Of a stretch of 64,000 bases of DNA, positions 45,509-54,066 are shown piece by piece (position 1 is the first letter of the stretch; the number at the start of each line of letters is the position of its first letter). The position numbers and the translations under genes are program-made. Under the pieces are notes generated by a model. The model worked only from the letters and a program-made list of their open reading frames with translations, was not told where the DNA came from and made no database searches. The stretch comes from Bordetella ansorpii. Lineage in GTDB: Bacteria; Pseudomonadota; Gammaproteobacteria; Burkholderiales; Burkholderiaceae_B. The stretch lies in NCBI RefSeq assembly GCF_900078705.1, contig NZ_FKIF01000007.1, forward strand, positions 930,001-994,000, in the 5' to 3' direction.

Positions 45509-46519
45509 ATGGACGATCTATTCGGCGATGCCGCGCAGCGGCTGTTCGCGCAGGCCTACGCGCCGGACGTGCAACGCGCGATCGAACGCGGCGAGGGCGC
45601 CGCGCGGGCCTGGCAGGCCCTCGAGGAATCGGGCTTCCTGGATGCCCTGGTGCCGGAACAGGCAGGCGGCGCCGGCCTGCGGCTGTGCGACACCCTGCCC
45701 CTGGCGCACGCGGCGGGCTGGCACGGCATGGGCGTGCCCTTCGTGCAGACGATGCTGGCGCGCGCGTGGCTGCATGCCGCGGGGCACGCGGCGCCCGCCG
45801 GGCCGATCGCGCTGGCTCCTTTCGGCGCGGCGCGCGATGCCAACGGCGTCGTGGCCCCAGCGGTATGGGCGGGCGGGGCGGCGCAGTGGGTGCTGGTGGC
45901 GCTGGCCGACGGCGCCCTGCTGCTGCCGGCCGAGGCGGCGCAGCGCGTGCCGTCCGGCGGGCATGGCAGCCTGGATGCCGACATGGTGTGGCCGGTTCAG
46001 GCCACCGCCGACGCGACGCCGCTGACCGGCACCAGCCTGGCCGAACTGGCCGCGGCCGCCGCCGCGCCGCTGCTGGCGGGCGCCCTGGAACGCGTGCTGC
46101 GCATGACCGTGGACTACGCCAACGACCGCAGCCAGTTCGGCAAGCCCATCGGACGTTTCCAGGCCGTGCAGCAGCAACTGAGCATCATGGCCGAGCAGGT
46201 CTGGGCGGCGCGCATGGCGGCCCAATTGGCGTTCCAGAGCGCGGGCACGGCGCCGCAGCCGCTGCTGGCCGCGCTGGGCAAGGCGCGCACCAGCGCGGCG
46301 GCCACCATGGTGGCCGACATCGCCCACGCCGTGCACGGCGCCATCGGCGTCACCGAGGAATACGCGTTGCAGCGCTACACGCGGCGCCTGCGCGAGTGGC
46401 GCCGCGCGGCCGGGGCCGAGACCTGCTGGCAGGGCCGCATCGGCGCGGCCGCGCTGGCGGCCCACGGCGAATCGGCGCTGTCCTTCCTGCGGACCGACCT
46501 GTACGCAAAGATCGACTGA
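45509..46519 (+). CDS. Acyl-CoA dehydrogenase, short diverged partner
   Basis: Acyl-CoA dehydrogenase-like protein of 336 residues. The C-terminal domain is recognisable (TVDYANDRSQFGKPIGRFQAVQQQLSIMAEQVWAAR), while the middle beta-domain is short and Ala-rich and lacks the SEPGSGSD-type FAD loop. The end (VHGAIGVTEEYALQRYTRRLREWR) corresponds to the usual dimer helix. ATG at 45509. Position directly after a full-length dehydrogenase matches heterotetrameric enzymes such as mycobacterial FadE28-FadE29, where one subunit is incomplete. Substrate unknown. Confidence 0.87.
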   Translation: MDDLFGDAAQRLFAQAYAPDVQRAIERGEGAARAWQALEESGFLDALVPEQAGGAGLRLCDTLPLAHAAGWHGMGVPFVQTMLARAWLHAAGHAAPAGPIALAPFGAARDANGVVAPAVWAGGAAQWVLVALADGALLLPAEAAQRVPSGGHGSLDADMVWPVQATADATPLTGTSLAELAAAAAAPLLAGALERVLRMTVDYANDRSQFGKPIGRFQAVQQQLSIMAEQVWAARMAAQLAFQSAGTAPQPLLAALGKARTSAAATMVADIAHAVHGAIGVTEEYALQRYTRRLREWRRAAGAETCWQGRIGAAALAAHGESALSFLRTDLYAKID

Positions 46520-46613
46520 CGCCGGGCGCGCGGACTGGCAGAATGTGGCGACCACCGCTGGCGCGGGATTGCGCCGGCGGCCCCATGCCTTTTCCTACCT
46601 TCGTGGAAACACC

Positions 46614-46988
46614 ATGCCCATCCTCAACATCCAGATCATGCAGGGACACACCGACAGCGAGAAGACCGCGCTGCTGGAGAACGCCACCCGGGCCGTGGAG
46701 GCCAGCATTGGCGCGCCGGTGCAGTCCATCCGCATCGTGCTGGAAGAGGTCGACGCCAGGAACGTGATCGTCGCCGGCAAACTCGGCCATCCCATGGCCC
46801 TGGCGCTGGTGCGCCTGATCGCCGGCCGCGACGAGGCGAAGAAAGCCACGCTGATCGCCGCGCTCAGCCTGGCCATCCACGCCAGCCTCGGCATCGCGGA
46901 ACAGGACATCCGCGTCGTGCTGACCGACGTGCCCAACACCGACATGGGCGTGGCGGGCGGCCTCACGGCCAAGGCGGCGGGACGCTGA
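46614..46988 (+). CDS. Tandem-fused 4-oxalocrotonate tautomerase family protein
   Basis: 124 residues that hold two tautomerase modules in one chain. Module 1 starts with the catalytic-type Pro2 (MPILNIQIMQGHTDSEKTAL) with Arg40 in the usual basic position (SIRIVLEEV); module 2 begins at Pro60 (PMALALVRLIAGRDEAKKATL) with Arg100 (DIRVVLTDV). Only the first Pro can be N-terminal and so act as a base. ATG at 46614; upstream sequence in frame is not protein-like. Same strand as the acyl-CoA dehydrogenases, 94 bases later. Function could be isomerisation of a keto/enol acid. Confidence 0.85.
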   Translation: MPILNIQIMQGHTDSEKTALLENATRAVEASIGAPVQSIRIVLEEVDARNVIVAGKLGHPMALALVRLIAGRDEAKKATLIAALSLAIHASLGIAEQDIRVVLTDVPNTDMGVAGGLTAKAAGR

Positions 46989-47048
46989 GTCCCGCGCCGG
47001 CCCGATCAGGCTCGCAGCGGCGTCCGTCCCGCCGCAAGCCGCGGGCGG

Positions 47049-47093
47049 CGCCCCGCGAACCTGCCGATAGCGCCAAGGAAGCCTCGCGGGGCG
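47049..47093. repeat. Perfect 10-bp inverted repeat between convergent genes
   Basis: CGCCCCGCGA (47049-47058) and TCGCGGGGCG (47084-47093) pair perfectly across a 25-base loop, between the tautomerase and LysR gene ends. It probably helps end transcription from both sides; no T run. Confidence 0.5.
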
Positions 47094-47118
47094 AAAGGCC
47101 GGACGGCAGGCCAGCCCC

Positions 47119-48024
47119 CTACGACCGCGCCTCGCACTGCAGCGCGATGCTGTCCCGCAGCCTCAGCACCGGCATGCACGGCGTATCGCGCAGCGTCACC
47201 AGCGACAGGGCCAGCGCATCCCGCGCATCGGCATCGGCGATCGGCACGAACGCCACGCGCGGCGTCGAATAGGCCCGCGTCACCCCCGGCACCAGGGCCA
47301 GCCCCAGACCGCTGGCCACCAGGCTGACCAGGGTCTGCACCTGGATCGCCTCCTGGCTGACCCGAGGTGAAAACCCCGCCTTGCGGCACAGCGCCGCCGC
47401 CACGCCATACAGTCCCGGCACCTTCGCCGGTGCGTACATCACGAAGCTCTCGCCGCGCACGTCCCGCATGTCCACCGGGCCGCGGCCGGCCAGCGGATGG
47501 TCCGAGGGCAGCGCCAGGATCAGGTCGTCGCGTTCCACCTCCCACGAGGCCAGCTCGGGATCGTCGGCCAGCGGACCGCGCACCAATCCGGCATCCAGTT
47601 CGTTGGCGCGCAAGGCGGCCACCAGGCCGATGGTGCTGTCCTCGCGCAGTTCCAGTTGCACGTCGGGATATTGCTGGCGAAACGCCGGCAGGCAGCGCGG
47701 CAGCAACTCGTAGGTGGCCGATCCCACGAATCCCAGCCGCAACCGTCCCGACTCGCCCAGCGCCACGCGCCGCGCGGCCCGGCGCGCCTGGTCCGCATGG
47801 AACAGCGCGCGGCGCGCATCGCCCATCAGGGCTTCGCCGGCGGCCGTCAGCGACACGCCGCGCGCGCCCCGCGCAAGCAACTGCACGCCCACCGCGTGCT
47901 CCAGCTTCTGTATCGATACGGAGAGCGCCGGCTGGGCGATGTGCAGCGCCTCGGCCGCCCGGCGGTAGCTGCCCAGCTCGGCGATGGCGACGAACTGCCG
48001 CAGATGGCGCAAGTCCAGACTCAT
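47119..48024 (-). CDS. LysR-family regulator, divergent from the CoA-transferase operon
   Basis: LysR protein of 301 residues. HTH at about 1-65 (LRHLRQFVAIAELGSYRRAAEALHIAQPALSVSIQKLEHAVG), effector domain from about 90. Divergent from the CoA-transferase gene across 72 bases, the classical setting of a LysR activator and its target operon. A GTAT-N6-ATAC dyad lies in between. Effector is probably the pathway substrate or its CoA ester (inference). ATG at 48024. Confidence 0.9.
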   Translation of the reverse strand: MSLDLRHLRQFVAIAELGSYRRAAEALHIAQPALSVSIQKLEHAVGVQLLARGARGVSLTAAGEALMGDARRALFHADQARRAARRVALGESGRLRLGFVGSATYELLPRCLPAFRQQYPDVQLELREDSTIGLVAALRANELDAGLVRGPLADDPELASWEVERDDLILALPSDHPLAGRGPVDMRDVRGESFVMYAPAKVPGLYGVAAALCRKAGFSPRVSQEAIQVQTLVSLVASGLGLALVPGVTRAYSTPRVAFVPIADADARDALALSLVTLRDTPCMPVLRLRDSIALQCEARS

Positions 48025-48034
48025 AACGGATTCC

Positions 48035-48048
48035 GTATCGATCTATAC
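48035..48048. promoter_or_regulatory. Candidate LysR binding dyad
   Basis: GTAT-CGATCT-ATAC in the 72-bp divergent gap, flanked by one further imperfect pair on each side. LysR regulators bind short AT-containing dyads in such a gap. The site has no experimental proof. Confidence 0.5.
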
Positions 48049-48096
48049 CGAAGCCATATTAGACGTTTATGCCTGCGGTCATTAGGATTTTCCGTC

Positions 48097-49329
48097 ATGC
48101 ACCCACATACCTCAGACACCGCCGCGCTGGCGGGCGTGCGCGTCCTGGACCTGACCTCGGTCGTGTTCGGTCCCTATGCCTCGCAGATCCTCGGCGACTA
48201 CGGCGCCGACGTCATCAAGATCGAATCGCCCGAGGGCGACTCGACGCGCCAGACCGGCCCGTCCCAAGAGCCGGGACTGGGCGCCATCTTCCTGGGCGTG
48301 AACCGCAACAAGCGCAGCCTGGCGCTGGACCTGAAGCAGCCCGCCGCGCGCGACGCGCTGCTGGCGCTGGTCGACGGCGCCGACGTGCTGATGCACAGCA
48401 TGCGGCCCGGGAAGATGGCCCGGCTGGGACTGGACCCGGCCACGCTGTGCGCCCGCCATCCGCGCCTGGTCTACGCCGGCCTGTACGGCTTCGGCGAAGG
48501 CGGCGCCTATGCGGGCCGGCCCGCCTACGACGACATCATCCAGGGCCTGTCCGGCATCGCCGACATCATGCGGCGCCAGGGCGGCACGCCGCGCTACATG
48601 CCCACCATCGCGGCCGACAAGACCTGCGGGCTGATGGCGGCGCACGCCATCCTGGCGGCGCTGTTCCAGCGCGAGCGCACCGGCCAGGGCCAGCACCTGG
48701 AGGTGCCGATGTTCGAGGCGATGAGTTCCTACGTGCTGCTCGAACACTATTACGGCCGCCACCTGGCCGAACAGGACGCCGAGCCCGGCTACGCGCGCGT
48801 GCTGGCGCCGTGGCGCAGGCCCTACCAGACGTCGGACGGCCATCTCTGCATGATGCCGTACACCGATACGCATTGGCGCCGCTTCTTCATGCATTGCGGC
48901 CATCCCGAACTGGCCGACGATCCGCGCTTTACCGGCATCGCCGCGCGCACGCGGCACATCGACGCGCTGTACGAGCTGGTGGGCGGCCTGGTCGCCCGCC
49001 ACGACACCGCGCATTGGCTGGCGGTGTGCCAGCAACTGGAGATTCCGGCCGCGCCCGTCAACCGCCTGGAAGACCTGGAACAGGACCCGCACCTGGCCAG
49101 CGTCGGTTTTTTCCCAGAGGTGCAAAGCGACACCGGCCGTCATTACCGGCTGGTGCGCAATCCCGTGCGCCTGCAGCGCTCGGTGGTCGCACCCGGCATG
49201 CCGCCGCGGCTGGGGCAGCACACGCGCGACGTACTGCGCCAGGCAGGCCTGTCGGACACGCGGATAGACGACCTGCTGGCCAGCGGCGCGGCGCGCGACG
49301 ACAGCCAGGCGGGCAAACCGGCGCCGTAG
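48097..49329 (+). CDS. CaiB/BaiF family (class III) CoA-transferase
   Basis: Moves CoA between carboxylic acids, activating a free acid with a CoA ester. 410 residues of normal length. The N-terminus LAGVRVLDLTSVVFGPYASQIL and GADVIKIESPEGDSTR near 12-50, the NRNKRSLALDLK block near 70, and catalytic-type Asp in PAYDDIIQGLSG near 147-158 are present; QHLEVPMFEAM follows. ATG at 48097; the longer frame upstream is the shadow of the LysR gene. First gene of a likely operon with MaoC and Bug genes. Confidence 0.92.
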   Translation: MHPHTSDTAALAGVRVLDLTSVVFGPYASQILGDYGADVIKIESPEGDSTRQTGPSQEPGLGAIFLGVNRNKRSLALDLKQPAARDALLALVDGADVLMHSMRPGKMARLGLDPATLCARHPRLVYAGLYGFGEGGAYAGRPAYDDIIQGLSGIADIMRRQGGTPRYMPTIAADKTCGLMAAHAILAALFQRERTGQGQHLEVPMFEAMSSYVLLEHYYGRHLAEQDAEPGYARVLAPWRRPYQTSDGHLCMMPYTDTHWRRFFMHCGHPELADDPRFTGIAARTRHIDALYELVGGLVARHDTAHWLAVCQQLEIPAAPVNRLEDLEQDPHLASVGFFPEVQSDTGRHYRLVRNPVRLQRSVVAPGMPPRLGQHTRDVLRQAGLSDTRIDDLLASGAARDDSQAGKPAP

Positions 49330-49439
49330 CCGGCGCCCTGCCCCCTTTCATTCATCGGCAAGGCATCCACACAACAGCAGCAATACCACGCTCTGCCTAC
49401 CGAAATTCTGCACTGAATCGAACGTATAAGGAGACACGC

Positions 49440-49904
49440 ATGAGCGAACCAATCACCGTCCTGGGCATGGGCTACTACTGGCAGGAGCTGGAAGTCGGCC
49501 AACGCTTCCACACCCTGCGCCGCACCATCACCGAGACCGACATCATCAACTTCATCAGCGCCACCGGCATGCTGGAGACGATCTTCACGGACACCACCTT
49601 CGGCGGCGGTGCGATCCAGGGCCGCCCGGTGCCGGGCGCGCTGACGTACGGAATCATCGAGGGCCTGCTGATGCAGGGCATGGTGCAGGGCACCGGCCTG
49701 GCTTTGCTGGAAGTCCACAAGAAGATACTGGCGCCCGTGGTGGCCGGCGACACGGTATGGGCCGAGGTGGAAGTGACGGGCGTGCGGCCGACCTCGAAGC
49801 ACAACCGCGCCATCGTCAGCTCGGCCATCGAGATCCGCAACCAGCATGGCACGCCCGTCATCCAGTACACGGCCGTGCGCATGCTGGCCGGCAAGCCGGA
49901 ATAA
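49440..49904 (+). CDS. MaoC-family (R)-specific enoyl-CoA hydratase-like protein
   Basis: Single hot-dog domain protein of 154 residues, MaoC-like. GYYWQELEVGQRFHTLRRTITETDIINF is the usual start, and a hydratase-type region GGGAIQGRPVPGALTYGIIEGLL takes the place of the family's Asp-x4-His stretch (here Asp at FTDTTFGG and no clear His follows), so activity is uncertain. Likely adds water to an enoyl-CoA made from the acid activated by the neighbouring CoA-transferase. ATG at 49440 with an AAGGAG ribosome site eight bases upstream. Confidence 0.87.
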   Translation: MSEPITVLGMGYYWQELEVGQRFHTLRRTITETDIINFISATGMLETIFTDTTFGGGAIQGRPVPGALTYGIIEGLLMQGMVQGTGLALLEVHKKILAPVVAGDTVWAEVEVTGVRPTSKHNRAIVSSAIEIRNQHGTPVIQYTAVRMLAGKPE

Positions 49905-49966
49905 ACGGCGAACGCCCCGCCAGAGGGCACGCCGACCGCAAGACACCCAACAATCAGGAGACAAGC

Positions 49967-50941
49967 ATGATCCCCCGTTTTGCACGCCTGGCCGCCGGCG
50001 CGGCCCTGGCGGCGCTGGCCCTGGCCAACGCCCCCGCGCACGCCGCCTGGCCCGAACGCCCCATCACCATGGTGGTGCCCTTCCCGCCCGGCGGCCCCAC
50101 CGACCTGGTGGCGCGCGTGCTGGCCAGGCAGTTGACCGGCCAACTGGGCCAGACGGTCGTCATCGAGAACAAGGGCGGCGCCAACGGCACCATCGGCATG
50201 CAGGCCGTGGCGCAGGCCAAGCCCGACGGCTACACCGTGCTGTACAACACCTCGTCGATCGCGTTGAGCCCCAATCTGTACACCAGGCTGAATTTCGATC
50301 CGGCCAAGGACTTTACCGCCGTGTCGTCCACGGCCGTGATTCCGCTGGTGCTGCTGGTGCATCCGTCCATCCCGGCCAAGGACCTGGCGGGCTTCGTGGA
50401 CTACGTGAAACGCGCGCCCGACAAACTGTCGTTCGCCTCCGCCGGGCCGGGCAACGTCACCCACCTGGGCGCCGTGATGCTGCTGCGCGAACTGGGGGTG
50501 GAGGCCGTGCACGTGCCGTACCGCGGCAGCGCGCCGGCCATGACCGACCTGGTCGGCGGCCAGGTGCAGTTCATGACCAATACACTGAACGATTCGCTGG
50601 GCTTCATCCGGGATGGCAAGGTGCGCGCCCTGGCCATCACCAGCAAGGCCCGCAGCGACCAGTTGCCCGGCGTGCCCACCGTGGCCGAGGCGCGCAAGCC
50701 CGGTTTCGAGGTGGGCGCCTGGCAGGGCGTGATGGTGCCCAAGGGCACGCCTCAGCCCATCGTGGACAAGCTGAACGCCGAAATTCGCCGCGCCCTCCGG
50801 TCGCCCGAAATGCAGAAGCAACTGAAGGTCCAGGGCGCCCAGGCGCTGGGCGCGACGCCGCAGGAGTACGAGGCCTACATCCGCTCGGAGACCCGCCGCT
50901 GGGGCGAGATCATCCGGGAGGCCAACGTCAAGCTGGATTGA
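49967..50941 (+). CDS. Bug-family substrate-binding protein of the CoA-transferase operon
   Basis: Periplasmic receptor of 324 residues; signal peptide 1-24 (cleavage near AHA), then AWPERPITMVVPFPPGGPTDLVARVL and VPYRGSAPAMTDLVGGQVQF. Third gene of the CoA-transferase-MaoC-Bug run, 62 bases after MaoC, with a CAGGAG ribosome site. No TctA/TctB membrane genes near. Its ligand is likely the acid handled by this operon (inference). The last 14 bases overlap the end of proV on the other strand. Confidence 0.9.
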   Translation: MIPRFARLAAGAALAALALANAPAHAAWPERPITMVVPFPPGGPTDLVARVLARQLTGQLGQTVVIENKGGANGTIGMQAVAQAKPDGYTVLYNTSSIALSPNLYTRLNFDPAKDFTAVSSTAVIPLVLLVHPSIPAKDLAGFVDYVKRAPDKLSFASAGPGNVTHLGAVMLLRELGVEAVHVPYRGSAPAMTDLVGGQVQFMTNTLNDSLGFIRDGKVRALAITSKARSDQLPGVPTVAEARKPGFEVGAWQGVMVPKGTPQPIVDKLNAEIRRALRSPEMQKQLKVQGAQALGATPQEYEAYIRSETRRWGEIIREANVKLD

Positions 50942-52166
50942 CGGGCGTGCTCGCCGCTCCGGCCGGCTCGCCCGCGGGCGCATCGGCCGCGGCCACGACC
51001 GGCGTCACCAGCTCGACCACCTTGGCGCGCGACAGCATGCCGAGGAACTCGTCGCCCTCGCCCGTCACGGCGACCGGCTGGTCGCTGTGCACCAGGCGAG
51101 CCAGCACTTCGTCCAGGCCGGCGGTGGCCGGCACCGAGGCCAGGTCCGTCACCTGGCGCGAAATGTCGCGCGCGCCTTCCTGCACCATCGCCAACGCCGC
51201 CTTGGCCGTCAGCACGCCGGCCAGGCGCTTGCCGTCCAGCACGGGCGCATAGGCGTAGTCCAGCGCCTTCATGCGCTCCAGCGCATGCGCCGGCCGCGAA
51301 CGCATGGTCAGCGTCAGGCGCGGCGGATTGACCGCGTGCGACGCGTTCAGCACCTTGGTGCGGTTCACGTCCTGCAGGAAGGCCTGCACGTAGTCGTTCG
51401 ACGGGTTCAGCAGGATGTCCTCGGGCGTGCCCTCCTGCACCAGCTCGCCATCCTTCAGGATGGCGATGCGGTTGCCCAGGCGCAGGGCCTCGTCCAGGTC
51501 GTGCGTGATGAACACGATGGTCTTGTTCAACTGCGACTGCAGGCTCAGCAACTGGTCCTGCATCTCGCGGCGGATCAACGGGTCCAGCGCCGAGAAGGCC
51601 TCGTCCATCAACAGCACTTCGGCGTCGGTGGCCAGCGCGCGGGCCAGGCCCACGCGCTGCTGCATGCCGCCGGACAACTGGTGCGGATACTGCTTCTCGA
51701 AGCCGGACAGCCCCACCTGATCGAGCCAGTGCATGGCGCGCTTCTCGCGTTCGGCGCGCCCCACGCCCTGCACCTGCAGGCCATAGGCGGCGTTGTCCAG
51801 CACCGTGCGGTGCGGGAACAGGCCGAAGCGCTGGAACACCATGCTCATCTTGGTGCGCCGGAAGGTCTCCAGCTGCTTGTCGTCCATGGCCATGACGTCC
51901 GCGCCGTCGACCAGGATCTGCCCCGCGCTGGGATCGATCAGCCGGTTGAAGTGGCGGATCAGCGTGGACTTGCCCGAGCCCGACAGGCCCATGATGACGT
52001 AGATGCTGCCTTCGTCGATGGACAGGCTGATGTCGCGCAGGCCCAGCGTGTGGCCGCTCTCGGCCAGCAGCGCCTCCTTGCTGACGCCGTCCTGCGCGGC
52101 CTTCAGCCACTTCCGCGGATGCGACCCGAAGATCTTGTAGATGTTGCGGACTTCGATCTTGCTCAT
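50928..52166 (-). CDS. proV: Glycine betaine/proline ABC importer ATP-binding protein
   Basis: ATPase of the osmoprotectant importer, 412 residues. Walker A GLSGSGKST near 60-68, signature LSGGMQQRVGLARAL near 165-179, Walker B EVLLMDEAFSALDP, switch His in ITHDLDEAL. Two CBS domains fill the C-terminal third (about 295-395; MRSRPAHALERMKALDYAYAPVLDGKRLAGVL), a feature that senses ionic strength in ProV/OpuA relatives. A Pro/Ala-rich tail ends it. ATG at 52166, four-base overlap with proW; stop overlaps the Bug gene stop by 14 bases on the other strand. Confidence 0.93.
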   Translation of the reverse strand: MSKIEVRNIYKIFGSHPRKWLKAAQDGVSKEALLAESGHTLGLRDISLSIDEGSIYVIMGLSGSGKSTLIRHFNRLIDPSAGQILVDGADVMAMDDKQLETFRRTKMSMVFQRFGLFPHRTVLDNAAYGLQVQGVGRAEREKRAMHWLDQVGLSGFEKQYPHQLSGGMQQRVGLARALATDAEVLLMDEAFSALDPLIRREMQDQLLSLQSQLNKTIVFITHDLDEALRLGNRIAILKDGELVQEGTPEDILLNPSNDYVQAFLQDVNRTKVLNASHAVNPPRLTLTMRSRPAHALERMKALDYAYAPVLDGKRLAGVLTAKAALAMVQEGARDISRQVTDLASVPATAGLDEVLARLVHSDQPVAVTGEGDEFLGMLSRAKVVELVTPVVAAADAPAGEPAGAASTPVNPA

Positions 52167-53020
52167 TGGTGCCCTCCCTGGCGCACGCGCCGTCCGTACG
52201 ACTGGGTGATGCGGTCGAACAGCACGGCCAGCACCACGATGCCCAGGCCCGCCAGCAGGCCGCGGCCGACTTCCAGGCGGTTGATGCCCAGCAGCACTTC
52301 GTAGCCCAGGCCGCGCGCGCCGATCATCGAGGCGATGACGACCATGGACAGCGCCATCATGGTGGTCTGGTTCAGGCCGGCCATGATGTTGGGCAGCGCC
52401 AGCGGCAACTGCACGCCGAACAGTTGCTGGCGGGGGCTGGCGCCGAAGGCCCGCGCGGCCTCCAGCACTTCGCGGTCGACCAGGCGGATGCCCAGGTCGG
52501 TCAGGCGGATCAGCGGCGGCACCGCGTAGATCACCGTGGCGATGATGGCCGGGATCTTGCCCAGACCGAACAGCATCACGACGGGGATCAGGTACACGAA
52601 GCTGGGCATGGTCTGCATCACGTCCAGCACCGGCATCATGATGCCGCGCAGCCAGTTCATCCGCGCCGTCAGCACGCCCAGCGGGATGCCGATCAGCACC
52701 GACAGCCCCGTGGCCATGATCATGAGCGCCAGCGTCTGCATGCCGGCGTCCCACAGGCCCAGGACGCCGATCACGCACAGCAGCGCGCCCATGCCCACGG
52801 CCAGGCCGATGCGGCGGCCCACGGCATAGGCCAGGACCACGACCACCAGCACCACGGCCCACCAGGGCGCGCTTCGCAACAGCTGTTCGAGCCAGACCAG
52901 CACGTGCAGGAAGGGCTTGGACAGCGACTCGAGGGTGTCCGCGTATTGCGTCACCAGGTGATCGACGAAGGTGTCGATCGCCCCGCGCACCGCGCGCGGG
53001 GCAATGATCTCTGGAAACAT
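52163..53020 (-). CDS. proW: Glycine betaine/proline ABC importer permease
   Basis: Inner-membrane permease of 285 residues with five or six core helices. The BPD_transp_1 EAA-type loop is EAARAFGASPRQQLFGVQLPLALPNIMAGLNQTTMMALSMVVIASMIGARGLG near 195-245. The N-terminal helix pair (WWAVVLVVVVLAYAVGRRIGLAVGMGALLC) is normal. Lies 47 bases after proX and overlaps proV by four bases, giving the order proX-proW-proV. Confidence 0.93.
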   Translation of the reverse strand: MFPEIIAPRAVRGAIDTFVDHLVTQYADTLESLSKPFLHVLVWLEQLLRSAPWWAVVLVVVVLAYAVGRRIGLAVGMGALLCVIGVLGLWDAGMQTLALMIMATGLSVLIGIPLGVLTARMNWLRGIMMPVLDVMQTMPSFVYLIPVVMLFGLGKIPAIIATVIYAVPPLIRLTDLGIRLVDREVLEAARAFGASPRQQLFGVQLPLALPNIMAGLNQTTMMALSMVVIASMIGARGLGYEVLLGINRLEVGRGLLAGLGIVVLAVLFDRITQSYGRRVRQGGHQ

Positions 53021-53067
53021 CGATCAGCTCCGGAAAGTTGCGGCCCGCGGCCGAAACGCCAGCACCA

Positions 53068-54066
53068 TTACAGCTTGGCCTGGACGCGCTTGGCGACGTC
53101 GGCGTCGACCCACTTGGTCCACACGTCGGCCTTGTTCTTCAGGAACCACCGGGCCACGTCGCGCGCCTCGTCGCCGGACTCTTCCATGTGCGCCAGGGTC
53201 TCGTCGACCACCGGGTTGGGAATGGAGATCTTGGACAGGAAGGCGGTCAGCTTGGGGGCTTTTTCAGAGAAGCTCGTGTTCACGGCGGTGAACACCGGGT
53301 TCTCGGGATAGGCGCTGGGCTGGGGATTGGCGCACTTGCTGTCCGTCAGGCACTTGTGCTTTTCGGCGTCGTAGGGCGGCATGTCGAGTTTGACCAGGTC
53401 CATCGAACCCACCAGCGGGGTCGGGTACCAGTAGTAGAAAACGACGTTCTGCTTGCGCTTGTAGGCCGCGGTGAGCGCCGCCTTCTGCGCCGCGCCGGTG
53501 CCAGGCGAATAAAGGGTGTACGTGTCGTCGAGCTTCAGCGCGTGGAACAGGTTGGTGCTGGTCACCTCGCAGCCCCAGCCCGCCGGGCAGCCGTAGAAAC
53601 GGCCCTTCGAGGGCTCTTCGGGATCGGTGAACTTGTCCTTGAACTTCGGCAGGTCGGTCGCCGACTTCAGCGCCGGCAGGCGCTCGGCGGTGTAGCGCGG
53701 CACGAACCAGGCCTCGCCCCCCATGTAGAGTTCGCCGATGCGCTTGACCTTGCCGGTCTTGGCCGCCTTGTCCCAGGGATCGGCCACGCTGTTCAGCCAG
53801 ATCTCGGAATTGATGTCCAGGTCGCCGCGCTCCAGCGCGGCCAGGGCGGGCAGCGTTTCGGTGGGCAGCACTTCGGTCTTGCAGCCGTAACCTTGCTCCA
53901 TGATGAACCGTTCGATCTCGACCACGACCAGGTTCGACTCCCAGTTCATGCCGCCGAAATTGACGGGCCGGTTCAGTTCGCAGGACGCTTCGGCGGCCTG
54001 GGCGCCCGAGGCGCAGGCGAACAGGACGGCCGCGGCGGCCACGGTTTTGCAGAGAGGATGACGCAT
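53068..54066 (-). CDS. proX: Glycine betaine/proline-binding periplasmic protein
   Basis: Receptor of 332 residues, signal peptide about 1-24 (cleavage at AQA), then the OpuAC fold: NFGGMNWESNLVVVEIERFIMEQGYG and ERGDLDINSEIWLNSVADPWDK, typical of ligand-binding by Trp residues for quaternary amines (visible Trp in NWESN, EIWLNS, YYWYPTPL). Six cysteines beyond the signal peptide suggest disulfides. ATG at 54066 has a GGAGG ribosome site 11 bases upstream; an ATG at 54084 lacks one. First gene of the importer. Confidence 0.93.
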   Translation of the reverse strand: MRHPLCKTVAAAAVLFACASGAQAAEASCELNRPVNFGGMNWESNLVVVEIERFIMEQGYGCKTEVLPTETLPALAALERGDLDINSEIWLNSVADPWDKAAKTGKVKRIGELYMGGEAWFVPRYTAERLPALKSATDLPKFKDKFTDPEEPSKGRFYGCPAGWGCEVTSTNLFHALKLDDTYTLYSPGTGAAQKAALTAAYKRKQNVVFYYWYPTPLVGSMDLVKLDMPPYDAEKHKCLTDSKCANPQPSAYPENPVFTAVNTSFSEKAPKLTAFLSKISIPNPVVDETLAHMEESGDEARDVARWFLKNKADVWTKWVDADVAKRVQAKL

